Positions 33,316-41,900 are shown, counted from the stretch's first letter. The stretch: DNA of 43,614 nucleotides from Aminobacter ciceronei (GCF_014138625.1 NZ_JACJHY010000019.1:101750-145363), one strand, 5' to 3'. Translations and numbers: made by a program. The notes: generated by a model not told the origin, from the letters alone.

Positions 33316-34281
33316 CTAGGTCAGCGCTGCGGCGCTGTCGCTGTCGGTAATCAGCACATTGGCGTTGACGGCTCCAAGGGCGGCGCGAATGGCCGGGATC
33401 TTGCGCTTGCCGCCGGCGGCAAGGACCAGGTTCGGCACGGCGCTGACGGCCTCGAGATCGATCGCCATGACCCTGTCATTGACCTCGTGGTCGACCATCT
33501 TGCCTTCGGCATCGATGAAGTAGCATAACATATTGGCAACCGCGCCCTTGGCCTTGAGCGGGGCGACGAAGGATTGCGGCACGATGCCGTGGCGGAAGAT
33601 GGTGGCGTTTGCCGACATCTCTCCAACGGTCAGAAGAGCGACATCGGCCTTTGCCGCGCGTTTGCGCACGTCGAGCAGTTCCGGCTGGGCCCACAACAGG
33701 TCTCGCAGCTCGCGGCTGTGGGCGATGACCGGCGCGGTGATCTGGTAGCTGTCGACGCCAAGCGTCTCCGCAACCTTTGCCGCCACCGCCGACGGGTTGA
33801 CCCATTGTGAGTGCGGCAGGCTGCCAACCAGGGCGACAACGCTCGCGTTCTTGAGCTGCCGGCGGTTGAGAAAGCCGATGCTGGAGTGAAGCGTCGCCCC
33901 GCCGCCGATCGCCAGCGTCATGCCGTCCTGCATCTGCTGGTCGAGATAAAGCGCCACCGAATGGCCGATCGCCCGTTCCAGATGTTCGTCGGCCGAAGGT
34001 GTCGGCACCACGATCGCGGCGTCGAGCCCCCAGCGCTTTTCCAACGCCCGCTCGAGCTCGACCTGCCTGGCGGTCTGGGCGTTGATCGTCGTTACCACCA
34101 CGCCGTCGGCGGTGCAGGCGGCGAGAGTGCGCATCACCTTGACCCGGCTGACCTTCAGCTTGTCGGCGATCTGTTCCTGGGTCAGGCCCTCGACATAATA
34201 GAGCCATGCCGTCTTCACCGCGAGGTCGGACGAGACCATGGCGGCACCCGGCTCGACCGACATTTCCTGCTTCGTGCGCAT
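33316..34281 (-). CDS. SorC-family sugar-binding transcriptional regulator (second copy)
   Basis: 321 residues from the ATG at 34281. The frame is open to 34440, but that stretch overlaps the operator and has no fold. The helix-turn-helix is AVKTAWLYYVEGLTQEQIADKLKVSRVKVMRTLAAC (about 20-55), and the ligand domain runs from about 95 (MTLAIGGGATLHSSI, VVALVGSLP, LTVGEMSANATIFRHGIVPQ, NMLCYFIDAEGKMVDHEVNDRVMAI, VLAAGGKRKIPAIRAAL). It is divergent from the AfuABC-like importer genes, and the inverted repeat at 34405-34440 lies between them. It therefore probably represses the importer, and possibly itself, until a phosphorylated ligand is present. Confidence 0.92.
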   Translation of the reverse strand: MRTKQEMSVEPGAAMVSSDLAVKTAWLYYVEGLTQEQIADKLKVSRVKVMRTLAACTADGVVVTTINAQTARQVELERALEKRWGLDAAIVVPTPSADEHLERAIGHSVALYLDQQMQDGMTLAIGGGATLHSSIGFLNRRQLKNASVVALVGSLPHSQWVNPSAVAAKVAETLGVDSYQITAPVIAHSRELRDLLWAQPELLDVRKRAAKADVALLTVGEMSANATIFRHGIVPQSFVAPLKAKGAVANMLCYFIDAEGKMVDHEVNDRVMAIDLEAVSAVPNLVLAAGGKRKIPAIRAALGAVNANVLITDSDSAAALT

Positions 34282-34404
34282 TCCTTGTCCGGTCTCCCCC
34301 TCGGCGCCACAACGATTCTGGAGAATGGCTGTTCTGCAGTCTGGCGCAAGGGCCGGATGCCGGTTCCGAAGCCTGTTTTCATGCTCCAAATTTCGCAATG
34401 CAGC

Positions 34405-34440
34405 ATGATCATTTGTATTTGACACGCAACAAATGATCAT
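34405..34440. promoter_or_regulatory. Perfect 12-bp inverted repeat operator
   Basis: ATGATCATTTGT (34405-34416) and ACAAATGATCAT (34429-34440) are exact reverse complements separated by 12 bases. Each arm itself contains the palindrome TGATCA. With 24-bp centre-to-centre spacing, the arms lie on about the same face of the helix, fitting a SorC tetramer. The divergent SorC gene makes it the likely binding site. Confidence 0.8.
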
Positions 34441-34448
34441 ATCATAAA
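34419..34448 (+). promoter_or_regulatory. Promoter of the AfuABC-like operon
   Basis: TTGACA (34419-34424) lies in the spacer between the operator arms, and CATAAA (34443-34448) follows 18 bases later as a -10 candidate (TATCAT at 34440-34445 is an alternative). The right arm covers the -35/-10 spacer, so a bound regulator would exclude RNA polymerase. The leader would be about 100 bases. Confidence 0.6.
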
Positions 34449-34552
34449 TGTGTCAGCGTTCCGTCACCCAAGTGTCAAACGCGCTGTGTAGGGAGGTCGT
34501 GGCACGCGGATCTGAAGCCGACTTGCCATGTGTGGACACAACAGGAGGTTTC

Positions 34553-35539
34553 ATGAAAACGACATTCGCCAGGCTGGCCGCAAGCCAGCTCGCCCTGGCC
34601 GTGGCGCTCTTCGCCGGCGCTGCCAGCGCTGAAACGTTGACCCTTTATACGTCGCAGCCGGAAGCTGATGCGACCAAGACCGTCGAGGCCTTCAAGAAGG
34701 TCCATCCGGACGTCGACGTGCAGGTCTACCGTTCGGGCACCAGCGATATCCTCGCCAAGCTCGCCGCCGAGTTTGCCGCAAACAGCCCGCAGCCGGACGT
34801 GCTGCTGATCGCCGATGCGGTCTCGATGGAACTGCTGAAGAAAGACTCTCGCCTGATGGCCTATGCCGAGGCCAAGCTCGATGGCTTCGCAGCGGACTCC
34901 TATGACGTCGACAAGACTTACTTCGGCTCCAAGCTGATCACGACCGGCATTGCCTACAACACCGCAGCTGCCGAGAAGCCCGAGCATTGGGCCGATCTTG
35001 CCAAGCCGGCTTACGCCGACGGCCTCGTTATGCCGAGCCCGCTCTATTCCGGCGCCGCCGCCTACCTGCTCTCCGGCTTTACCGGCAATGCCGACTATGG
35101 CTGGGACTATTTCGACAAGCTGAAGGCCAACAACACGATCTCGGTTCGCGGCAACGGTGCCGTGCTGAAGTCCGTGGCCAGCGGCGAGAAGCCCTATGGC
35201 ATCCTGGTCGACTTCATGGCGATGAATGCCAAGGCCAAGGGCTCGCCGGTCGAGTTCGTTTTCCCGTCCGAGGGCGTACCTGCCGTCACTGAGCCGGTGG
35301 CCATTCTTTCGACGGCAAAGAACGTCGCGGGCGCCAAGCAGTTCGTCGACTTCATCCTGTCCGACGATGGCCAGAAGCTGGCACTCGAGCAGGGCTACCT
35401 GCCGGCCAAGCCTTCCGTCGGCCGGCCCGCCTGGCTGCCCGAAGGCGTCGAGGTCAAGGTCATGAACTTCGACGTCAAGGCGATCGTCGAGAAGATCGAA
35501 GCCGACAAGGCGAAGTTCTCCGGCCTGTTCGGCGGCTGA
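34553..35539 (+). CDS. AfuA/FbpA-type periplasmic binding protein
   Basis: 328 residues from the ATG at 34553, behind AGGAGG. The signal peptide ends AASA. Mature ETLTLYTSQPEADATKTVEAFKKVHPDVDVQVYRSGTSDILAKLAAEF is typical of the iron(III)/AfuA cluster of binding proteins. The paired tyrosines that bind Fe(III) in FbpA are not evident in the usual C-terminal position. Members of this cluster also bind hexose phosphates (AfuA), 2-aminoethylphosphonate or thiamine. Given the two phosphatase-like genes in the operon, a phosphorylated organic ligand is more likely than iron. Confidence 0.9.
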   Translation: MKTTFARLAASQLALAVALFAGAASAETLTLYTSQPEADATKTVEAFKKVHPDVDVQVYRSGTSDILAKLAAEFAANSPQPDVLLIADAVSMELLKKDSRLMAYAEAKLDGFAADSYDVDKTYFGSKLITTGIAYNTAAAEKPEHWADLAKPAYADGLVMPSPLYSGAAAYLLSGFTGNADYGWDYFDKLKANNTISVRGNGAVLKSVASGEKPYGILVDFMAMNAKAKGSPVEFVFPSEGVPAVTEPVAILSTAKNVAGAKQFVDFILSDDGQKLALEQGYLPAKPSVGRPAWLPEGVEVKVMNFDVKAIVEKIEADKAKFSGLFGG

Positions 35540-35545
35540 TCGTCC

Positions 35546-35575
35546 GACCCGGAAGGCCGATCGGCCTTCCGGGTC
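35546..35575. terminator. Perfect 30-bp palindrome hairpin after the binding-protein gene
   Basis: The 15-base arm GACCCGGAAGGCCGA (35546-35560) is the exact reverse complement of 35561-35575. CTTTCTCC follows. Sitting between the binding protein and the permease, it probably lets the binding protein be made in excess by partial termination or mRNA protection. Confidence 0.75.
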
Positions 35576-35661
35576 CTTTCTCCAGATTTGAACTGGCCGA
35601 TGTGCCAGTATCGCGCGGCATCCTTGTTAGCGAGTGCCGCCCTGCTTTCCGGAACCCGAAA

Positions 35662-37365
35662 ATGTCTGTCAGGCTGAAACAAGGTCGCGGCCAGGAATGG
35701 GCCATGACGGTGGTGGTTGCCGCACTCATCGTGCTGCTGTCCATCCTGCCGATGCTGCGCCTGATCCAGGAGATCTTTGCTCCCGGCGGGACGCTGTCCA
35801 CCGCAGCGATCAGCGCCGGACTGACCAATGCGACGACCTGGGTCGCCACCGGCAACACGCTCGTGGTTGGCTTCTTCGGCACAGCTCTCGCCGTGATCCT
35901 GGGCACCTCCGTCGCGCTGCTCGTCACCCTCACCGACGTCCGGGGACGCAGCGCCTTCGTGCTCTGCTACGTCATGCCGCTGATGATCGCCCCGCAGGTG
36001 ACGGCACTCGCCTGGCTGCAATTGTTCGGCCCGGCCAGCCCGCTGCTCAAGATGCTCGGCATCGCGCCCCCGCTCGGCAGCCGCAATCCGCTCTATTCGC
36101 CGGAGGGCATCATCCTGCTGCTCGGCGTGCAGTATGGCCCGCTGGTCTTCCTGCTCGTGCGCGCCGGCCTGCGCAAGTTGCCGCGCGAGCTGGTCGAGGC
36201 CGCCCGCGCCAGCGGCGCCGGCTGGTTCACAGTGCTGCGCACCATCGTGCTGCCGTTGATGACGCCGTCGGTCGTTGCCGCCGCTGCACTTGCCTTCGTC
36301 TCCTGCGTCGGCAATTTCGGCATTCCCGCCTTTCTCGGCATCCCGGCCAACTATCTGGTGCTGCCGACGCTGATCTATCAGCGCCTCGCCGGCGGCGGCC
36401 CGGCCGTCCTCGGCGACGCCGCCTTCCTGTCGGTGCTGATCGGCCTCATCGCCATGGCGGGCATCCTCGCCCAGGAAATGATGAGCCGGCGCCGCGACTA
36501 CCGTATCAGCTCGACATCGCTTGCTGCCGAACCCTACGAGCTTGGCAAGTGGCGGGTGCCGGTGCAGGTCGTGATGTGGTGCCTGATCGTGCTGATCCTG
36601 GTGCTGCCGCTGTTCGGCTTGCTGCTTTCGTCGCTGGTGCCCGGCTATGGCATCCCGCTCACCGCCGCCACCGCCACGCTCGACAATTATCGCTTCGTGC
36701 TGTTCGAATATGGCGCCGCCAGGCGCGCTTTCCTCAACAGTTTCGCACTGTCTCTCTCCGCAGCCGCCTTCGCCGTGCTGGTCGCCATCCCGGTCGCCTA
36801 TCTCGTTGCCTGGAGCGGCAAGAAGTGGGTCAAGTATCTGAACCTCGCAGTCGAGTTGCCCTATGCCCTGCCGGGCGTGGTGCTGGCGATTGCGTCCTTG
36901 CTGATGTTCCTCAAGCCGATTCCGTTCACCGGCATCCAGATCTACAACACCGTCTGGATCATCCTTTACGCCTATCTCGCACGGTTCTTGGTCCTGGCGC
37001 TCAGGCCGACGATCTCCGGCTACCACCAGATCGACCGTGCGCTCGAGGAGGCGGCGCGGGTCGCAGGTGCCAGCCTGTTCACCCGCATGCGCACCATCAT
37101 CTTCCCGCTCGTCGCACCGGCGGCCCTTGCCGGCGGTCTGCTCATCTTCATGACCGCACTCAGCGAGCTGACCGTCTCGGCGCTGCTGTGGTCATCAGGT
37201 TCCGAGACTATCGGTGTGCTGATGTTCTCTTTCGAGCAAGGCGGCGATTCCAACTACGCGTCGGCGATTTCGGCGATCACGGTGGCGATTACCTTCGTCC
37301 TTATGCTGCTGGCAAATCTGCTTGCCGCCCACCTACCTAGCGGAGTGCTCCCATGGCGGGATTGA
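35662..37365 (+). CDS. Double-domain AfuB/FbpB-type ABC importer permease
   Basis: 567 residues from the ATG at 35662 (a GTG at 35602 is open but would run through the leader). It is two fused permease halves, each of about six membrane helices: an N-half with EAA loop ELVEAARASGAGWFTVLRTIVLPLMTP, and a C-half with ALEEAARVAGASLFTRMRTIIFPLVAP. This fused form is standard for iron(III)-type and AfuB importers. It ends 13 bases inside the ATPase gene. Confidence 0.94.
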   Translation: MSVRLKQGRGQEWAMTVVVAALIVLLSILPMLRLIQEIFAPGGTLSTAAISAGLTNATTWVATGNTLVVGFFGTALAVILGTSVALLVTLTDVRGRSAFVLCYVMPLMIAPQVTALAWLQLFGPASPLLKMLGIAPPLGSRNPLYSPEGIILLLGVQYGPLVFLLVRAGLRKLPRELVEAARASGAGWFTVLRTIVLPLMTPSVVAAAALAFVSCVGNFGIPAFLGIPANYLVLPTLIYQRLAGGGPAVLGDAAFLSVLIGLIAMAGILAQEMMSRRRDYRISSTSLAAEPYELGKWRVPVQVVMWCLIVLILVLPLFGLLLSSLVPGYGIPLTAATATLDNYRFVLFEYGAARRAFLNSFALSLSAAAFAVLVAIPVAYLVAWSGKKWVKYLNLAVELPYALPGVVLAIASLLMFLKPIPFTGIQIYNTVWIILYAYLARFLVLALRPTISGYHQIDRALEEAARVAGASLFTRMRTIIFPLVAPAALAGGLLIFMTALSELTVSALLWSSGSETIGVLMFSFEQGGDSNYASAISAITVAITFVLMLLANLLAAHLPSGVLPWRD

Positions 37366-38432
37366 CCATCAACGGCGTTACCAAGACCTTCGGTGATTTC
37401 GACGCCGTCAAGGATGTCTCCATCGACGTCAGGGACGGCGAGTTCCTCGCTGTTCTCGGGCCGTCGGGTTGCGGCAAGACCACGCTTCTGCGGCTCGTCG
37501 CCGGTTTCGAGAACGTCACATCGGGCGACATCCGCATCGGCCGCGAAATCGTCTCGACCGCGCAAGGCTGTGTTCCGCCGGAAAAGCGGCGGGTCGGCAT
37601 CGTCTTCCAGAATTACGCTTTGTGGCCGCACATGACGGTTGCCGAAAACATCGGCTATTCGCTGAAGGTCGCCAAGGTCGATGCAGAGACCCGCAAGCGC
37701 CGGGTCGAGGATGCCATGGCGCTGGTCGACCTCAAGGGTTTTGGCGACCGCCGCCCCGCCAATCTATCGGGTGGCCAGCGCCAGCGCGTCGCGCTCGCCC
37801 GCTGCCTGGTGGCGGCACCGTCGCTGGTGCTGTTCGACGAGCCGCTGGCCAATCTCGACGTCCACCTGCGCGCGGCCATGGAGGACGAGTTCGCCGCCTT
37901 CCACAAGCGCACCGGCACGACGATCGTCTACATTACCCACGACCAGGCCGAAGCGATGGCGTTGGCCGACCGCATCGCCGTCATGGACAATGGCCGCCTG
38001 GCCCAGCTCGCGGCTCCTCGCGATCTCTATCGTGAGCCGGCCAACGAGATGGTCGCGTCATTCATATCAGAAGGCATCGTCCTCCCGGCCAAGGTGCTGA
38101 TCCCGGCCGAAGGCGGCCACGTCAAGGTCGATGTGCTCGGCCAGGAGGTCGTGGTCCGCTGCCGTCCTGACGAGATGCGACGCGCCGAAGCCAAAATTTG
38201 CTGCCGGGGGCCTGAAATCTCGGCGGCCGCCCCGGACGAGCCGGGCATCGACGGCACGGTCAGGCGCGCGGTCTACAAGGGCGGCGTGGCACGCATCGAA
38301 TTCGCCCCCGATGCCGATCCTTCGGTCGTGCTGCACTTCGAACAACCCGATCCCAATCCCTTCGAGGCCGGCGCCAGGGCCCGTGTCCGCATCGCTTCCG
38401 GCTGGCTCATCCCGGGCGGTGCCTCGGCATGA
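37353..38432 (+). CDS. AfuC/FbpC-type ABC importer ATPase
   Basis: 359 residues. Walker A GPSGCGKT (about 36-43), Q-loop QNYALWPHMTVAEN, signature LSGGQ, Walker B LVLFDEP and switch His in YITHDQAEAMALADR are intact. A C-terminal TOBE-like domain follows (about 240-355: VVVRCRPDEMRRAEAK, VRRAVYKGGVARIEF). It overlaps both the permease and the following hydrolase gene by a few bases, so the five genes are translated as a unit. Confidence 0.94.
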   Translation: MAGLTINGVTKTFGDFDAVKDVSIDVRDGEFLAVLGPSGCGKTTLLRLVAGFENVTSGDIRIGREIVSTAQGCVPPEKRRVGIVFQNYALWPHMTVAENIGYSLKVAKVDAETRKRRVEDAMALVDLKGFGDRRPANLSGGQRQRVALARCLVAAPSLVLFDEPLANLDVHLRAAMEDEFAAFHKRTGTTIVYITHDQAEAMALADRIAVMDNGRLAQLAAPRDLYREPANEMVASFISEGIVLPAKVLIPAEGGHVKVDVLGQEVVVRCRPDEMRRAEAKICCRGPEISAAAPDEPGIDGTVRRAVYKGGVARIEFAPDADPSVVLHFEQPDPNPFEAGARARVRIASGWLIPGGASA

Positions 38433-39589
38433 GCATGCGCATCGACCTCTGCGGTGGTTTCGGTGAGAAGGGACGCACCAGTGTTGCCGTGTCAGGCGGC
38501 GACCGACGCATCCTGCTCGACGCCGGCATCAAAGTCGGCGCTTCCGGCGCGGAATACTACCCGGTGCTTCCTGCCGACGTCGGCGACATTGATGCAGTGC
38601 TGATTTCCCACGCCCACGAGGACCATGTCGGGGCGCTGAGCTGGTTGCTGGCGCAAGGCTATCGTGGTCGCATCCTGATGACGGCCGAGACGCGGGAGGA
38701 AGCTTCGGCAACGCTCGATGCCTATTCCGAGCCGGATGATTTCAAGCGCTTTCCGCTTCCCGAGGAACGGATAGAACTTTTTGAGCCCGGCGACAGCCTG
38801 ATCATCGGCGGGTTGACGATAGCGACGGGCCGCTCCGGCCATGTCGTCGGCGGTGTCTGGTTCGCCGTCGATGACGGCAGCCGCAAGGTCGTCTATTCCG
38901 CCGACGTCGTGCCTGACAGCAGCGTGTTCGTCATGGATTCGATGCCGCGTTGCGACCTTCTTGTGTTCGATGCGTCCTATGGCGCCGATCCGGTCAGCGG
39001 TACGGCACGTGCGCAAGCCATCGCCGAATGGGTCGCGGCCCGGCCCGGCGGCTGCCTGCTGCCGACGCCGCTTTCCGGCCGCTCGCTGGAGCTGATGGCC
39101 ATTCTCGATGGCCCCTTTGCCATCCATGCCAGCATGCGGGCATCGCTCGCCGTCCAGATCGAGGCGAGGGCGGCTCTTCATCCGACGATGGTCCCCCAGT
39201 TACGGCAGCGTCTGGCCAAAGCCATTGACTGGCATGACGGCGATGCCTTGCCGGCCTGCCCGTTGCTCGCCGATGACGGCATGGGCAAGGCCGGGCCGTC
39301 GGCGATGCTTCTGCCGCTGGCGGACGCTGCCGGCTATCCCATCCTGCTCTCTGGCCACCTGCCGGCCGCTTCGCCGGGCGATGTGCTGCATGCTGCGGGT
39401 CGCGCCGACTGGATACGCATGCCGACGCACCCGACATTGTCGGGAAGCCTGGCCATCTGGGAAGGCGCTGGACGCCCGACTGCTTTTGGCCATTCTTGCC
39501 CGCCGGGCATGCTCGCCGAGCTTGCGCCCCACATGCCGTCGCTGCGCACAGGCCTGCGCACCGGCGACAGCTACACTCTCGCTGCCTGA
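38429..39589 (+). CDS. Beta-CASP-like metallo-beta-lactamase-fold hydrolase
   Basis: 386 residues; the ATG overlaps the ATPase stop. The metal-binding HxHxDH motif is HAHEDH (61-66), followed by the next His in SGHVVGG and Asp in DASYG. Between the motifs the chain is longer than in simple lactamases and ends with SGHLPAAS and AFGHSCPPG, resembling the beta-CASP insert of RNase J/CPSF-type nucleases. No signal peptide is seen. It could be a phosphodiesterase or exonuclease on small nucleic acids, or a hydrolase of a cyclic phosphate. Its place between an importer and SurE suggests it prepares a substrate for the nucleotidase. Confidence 0.8.
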   Translation: MSMRIDLCGGFGEKGRTSVAVSGGDRRILLDAGIKVGASGAEYYPVLPADVGDIDAVLISHAHEDHVGALSWLLAQGYRGRILMTAETREEASATLDAYSEPDDFKRFPLPEERIELFEPGDSLIIGGLTIATGRSGHVVGGVWFAVDDGSRKVVYSADVVPDSSVFVMDSMPRCDLLVFDASYGADPVSGTARAQAIAEWVAARPGGCLLPTPLSGRSLELMAILDGPFAIHASMRASLAVQIEARAALHPTMVPQLRQRLAKAIDWHDGDALPACPLLADDGMGKAGPSAMLLPLADAAGYPILLSGHLPAASPGDVLHAAGRADWIRMPTHPTLSGSLAIWEGAGRPTAFGHSCPPGMLAELAPHMPSLRTGLRTGDSYTLAA

Positions 39590-39597
39590 GGTCCGCC

Positions 39598-40335
39598 ATG
39601 AGAATCCTGATCTGCAACGACGACGGCATCGCTTCGCCGGGCCTTGCCCGCCTGGCGGCAGCGGCAGAGACCATCAGCGACGATGTCTGGGTCGTGGCGC
39701 CTGAACGCAAACACACCGCCGCGGGGGCCTCGCTGACCATGGCCGAGCCGCTCACCATGCGTCGTACCGCCGAGCGCTGCTACTCGTGCTCGGGTCGCCC
39801 GGCAGACTGCGTCGTGACCGCCATGACCTGGCTGCTTGCCGGCGACGGCAGGCCCGACCTCGTGCTCGGCGGCATCAATGACGGCCGCAACGTCGCCGAG
39901 GATCTCGCCTACTCCGGTACGCTTGGCATTGCCCGCGAGGCGAGCTTCTGGGACGTGCCGGCGATCGGCTTCTCGCAGGTCAAGTCGCCGGAAATCCGTG
40001 CCGGCAATGACGCCTGGCTCGGCGGCCTGATCGCCGACCTCTGGCGCAGGCGGGCTGATTGGGTGCTGGAGGGCCATTGGCTCAGCATCAACCTGCCGTC
40101 GTCGCTGCCGGCCGATATCCGCCAGCCAAGCATCGGTCGCGACAAGATCGCCCGGCGCGCCGAGGTCGTCGAACAGGATGGCGACCGCACCGTGCTCGTG
40201 GTGCCCCGCGGCCGTGAAAGAACAACAGTCGAGGGTGATGAGAACAGCACCATCGACGCCGGCTACATCACCATCAACCGTATCAACTGGTTCGGCGAGA
40301 CGCGCCTTGCCGAGGGGTTTCTGAGGGCGCAATAG
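39598..40335 (+). CDS. surE: SurE-family 5'/3'-nucleotidase
   Basis: 245 residues from the ATG at 39598 with GAGG before it, 8 bases after the hydrolase gene. SurE removes phosphate from nucleoside monophosphates using a divalent metal. Here are NDDG (metal ligands Asp8, Asp9), APERKHTAAGASLT, CSGRPADCVVTA, GGINDGRN (metal ligand Asn94) and YSGTLGIAREA. The usual metal-site Ser is Thr (residue 40), and SGIN is GGIN, so this is a divergent paralogue rather than the housekeeping surE found beside pcm. The C-terminal part contains an Arg-rich loop, GRERTTVEGDENST. Confidence 0.9.
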   Translation: MRILICNDDGIASPGLARLAAAAETISDDVWVVAPERKHTAAGASLTMAEPLTMRRTAERCYSCSGRPADCVVTAMTWLLAGDGRPDLVLGGINDGRNVAEDLAYSGTLGIAREASFWDVPAIGFSQVKSPEIRAGNDAWLGGLIADLWRRRADWVLEGHWLSINLPSSLPADIRQPSIGRDKIARRAEVVEQDGDRTVLVVPRGRERTTVEGDENSTIDAGYITINRINWFGETRLAEGFLRAQ

Positions 40336-40369
40336 GTCGACATCGAGGCGCGTGTGGTTCGTACCGAGG

Positions 40370-41530
40370 TCACAGTCTCCGTCGCGCCAACAGCAGAAAC
40401 AGCGCCAACGCACCGCTCATCAGGCTCAGTGCCAATGGCAGGCCCTGATGTCCGATCAGTTGCATGGTGAGGCCGGTCGCGGGCGAGCCCGCGATGCCGC
40501 CAACGCCCCAGGCCAGTGCGAAGCCCGCATTGCCGGCGATCAGGGCCTGGCCGGCGAAGCGTTCGCCGAGCTGGATCAGCGCCATGGTGTAGATCCCGAA
40601 CGATGCGCCGCCCCATAGAAACAGCATCGGCCAGATCAGCCACGCGTCGAAGACCAGCGGCAAAAGCAGGCAGCCGGCCAGGGACCCCAGCGCACAGAGC
40701 AGCATGGTCCGCGCCGCGCCAAACTGCTCGGCCAGCCGTCCGAGCAATATCTGCAGCAGGGCGTTTCCTGCGATGAAGCAGGTGATCAGCGAAGCGATCC
40801 TGCCCTCGGCGCTGCCAAGTGCTGCGCCATAAACCGCAAACAGGGAGATCAATGTCTGCTCGAAGGCTGCGGCGGTGAAAACCGCAAACAACAACAGCGG
40901 CGCAAGCGCGACGAAGCCGCCGATCGAAGCTGCGTCGCCGTTATGCGCCATCTTTGGCATGCGTTGTATGACAGCAAGCACGATTGTGCCGCAGACAAGG
41001 AATGCCACGATGCCGACCATGAAGGGCGGCCAGCCATCGGTGCCGACGAAGCCCAGGGATAGCGGGCCGATGGCGAAGCCGCCTGAGACGATCGACGAGT
41101 AGAGGCCCATGATGCGCCCACGGCGCGATGCCGGCGTGATCGCCAGCAGCCAGGTTTCGCTGATTACGTAAAGCGGATTGGCGAAGAAGCCGAGCAGGAA
41201 GCGCAGCGGCATCCAGGCCCAGACGTCCTGCATCAAGGCGATCGCCATCAGCGTCGTTGCCGCCAGCATCGAGCACAGGATCGCAAGCCGTCCCGCGCCG
41301 ATGCGCTGCGTCAGCGCGGGTATGACAGGCGAAGAGACGATGAAGCCCAGCGGCGTCATCGCCGCCGACAGGCCGATCAGGCTCGGCTCTGTTCCTTGGC
41401 GTTCGAGGATGAAACTGAGCAGTGGATAGGTCAGCCCCTGTGCCACCGCAAACACCGTGACGGTGGCGATGACACCGGCCATCGCTTCCCATGGGACCTC
41501 TCGCCCCGATGTCGCGCTATCGGTCGTCAT
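40370..41530 (-). CDS. Major facilitator superfamily transporter
   Basis: 386 residues from the ATG at 41530, with GAGG 7 bases upstream (a TTG at 41551 is also in frame). Twelve membrane helices are predicted, with a long loop in the middle (about residue 195-205). The inner loop after helix 2 appears as PALTQRIGAGRLAI, and SRRGRIMGLYSS follows helix 4. It belongs to the YcaD-like/sugar-efflux neighbourhood by pattern, but the substrate cannot be told. It is convergent with surE, with 34 bases between the stops. Confidence 0.88.
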   Translation of the reverse strand: MTTDSATSGREVPWEAMAGVIATVTVFAVAQGLTYPLLSFILERQGTEPSLIGLSAAMTPLGFIVSSPVIPALTQRIGAGRLAILCSMLAATTLMAIALMQDVWAWMPLRFLLGFFANPLYVISETWLLAITPASRRGRIMGLYSSIVSGGFAIGPLSLGFVGTDGWPPFMVGIVAFLVCGTIVLAVIQRMPKMAHNGDAASIGGFVALAPLLLFAVFTAAAFEQTLISLFAVYGAALGSAEGRIASLITCFIAGNALLQILLGRLAEQFGAARTMLLCALGSLAGCLLLPLVFDAWLIWPMLFLWGGASFGIYTMALIQLGERFAGQALIAGNAGFALAWGVGGIAGSPATGLTMQLIGHQGLPLALSLMSGALALFLLLARRRL

Positions 41531-41612
41531 GCAGGCCTCGAAACGGGGCAAGCCACTCTCGGCTCCTCTGCAGGTGTTCGGGGTATTGGCGGTCAGGTGT
41601 CATCGGTCTTCT

Positions 41613-41819
41613 TCACGCCTGCCAGAAGTGCTTGGCGATCTCAGCCTCGACCTGTGGTGCCGTCAGGCCGATATCCTCGATCAAGTGGGAATCGGATTTC
41701 AATTTCTGCTCGAGTTCCCAGCGGAAGCGTATCCGCCAGCGCCAGTTGGCTATGGTGCCTGGCAGGACCGCCCATCTCGCTCGAGGGGAGGCAGATGTGT
41801 CCATGCAAATATCGTTCAT
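41613..41819 (-). CDS. Small DUF1127-like protein
   Basis: 68 residues from the ATG at 41819, with GGAGG 6 bases upstream. The C-terminal part, RWRIRFRWELEQKLKSDSHLIEDIGLTAPQVEAEIAKHFW, fits DUF1127: a basic helix, then (D)IGL and a final Phe-Trp. Such small proteins in alphaproteobacteria act in post-transcriptional control or phosphate/carbon responses. It is divergent from the winged-helix regulator, and the frame remains open upstream without a better start. Confidence 0.75.
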   Translation of the reverse strand: MNDICMDTSASPRARWAVLPGTIANWRWRIRFRWELEQKLKSDSHLIEDIGLTAPQVEAEIAKHFWQA

Positions 41820-41900
41820 GCCACCCTCCGTCTGGTGCTGGAGCTTCGACCTGGATGAGGATGACTTCTGCAGAAGACGAACGGCGTCGTCCTTAAGTCC

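Noticed and set aside
35395-37340. Long open frames on both strands overlapping the permease gene
   Set aside because: Arg/Asp/His-rich shadow frames of a GC-rich gene; the permease frame has membrane helices and EAA motifs.
34553-38432. Simple annotation as an iron(III) importer
   Set aside because: Family names suggest iron, but no tyrosine pair is evident and the operon continues with two phosphate-related hydrolases.
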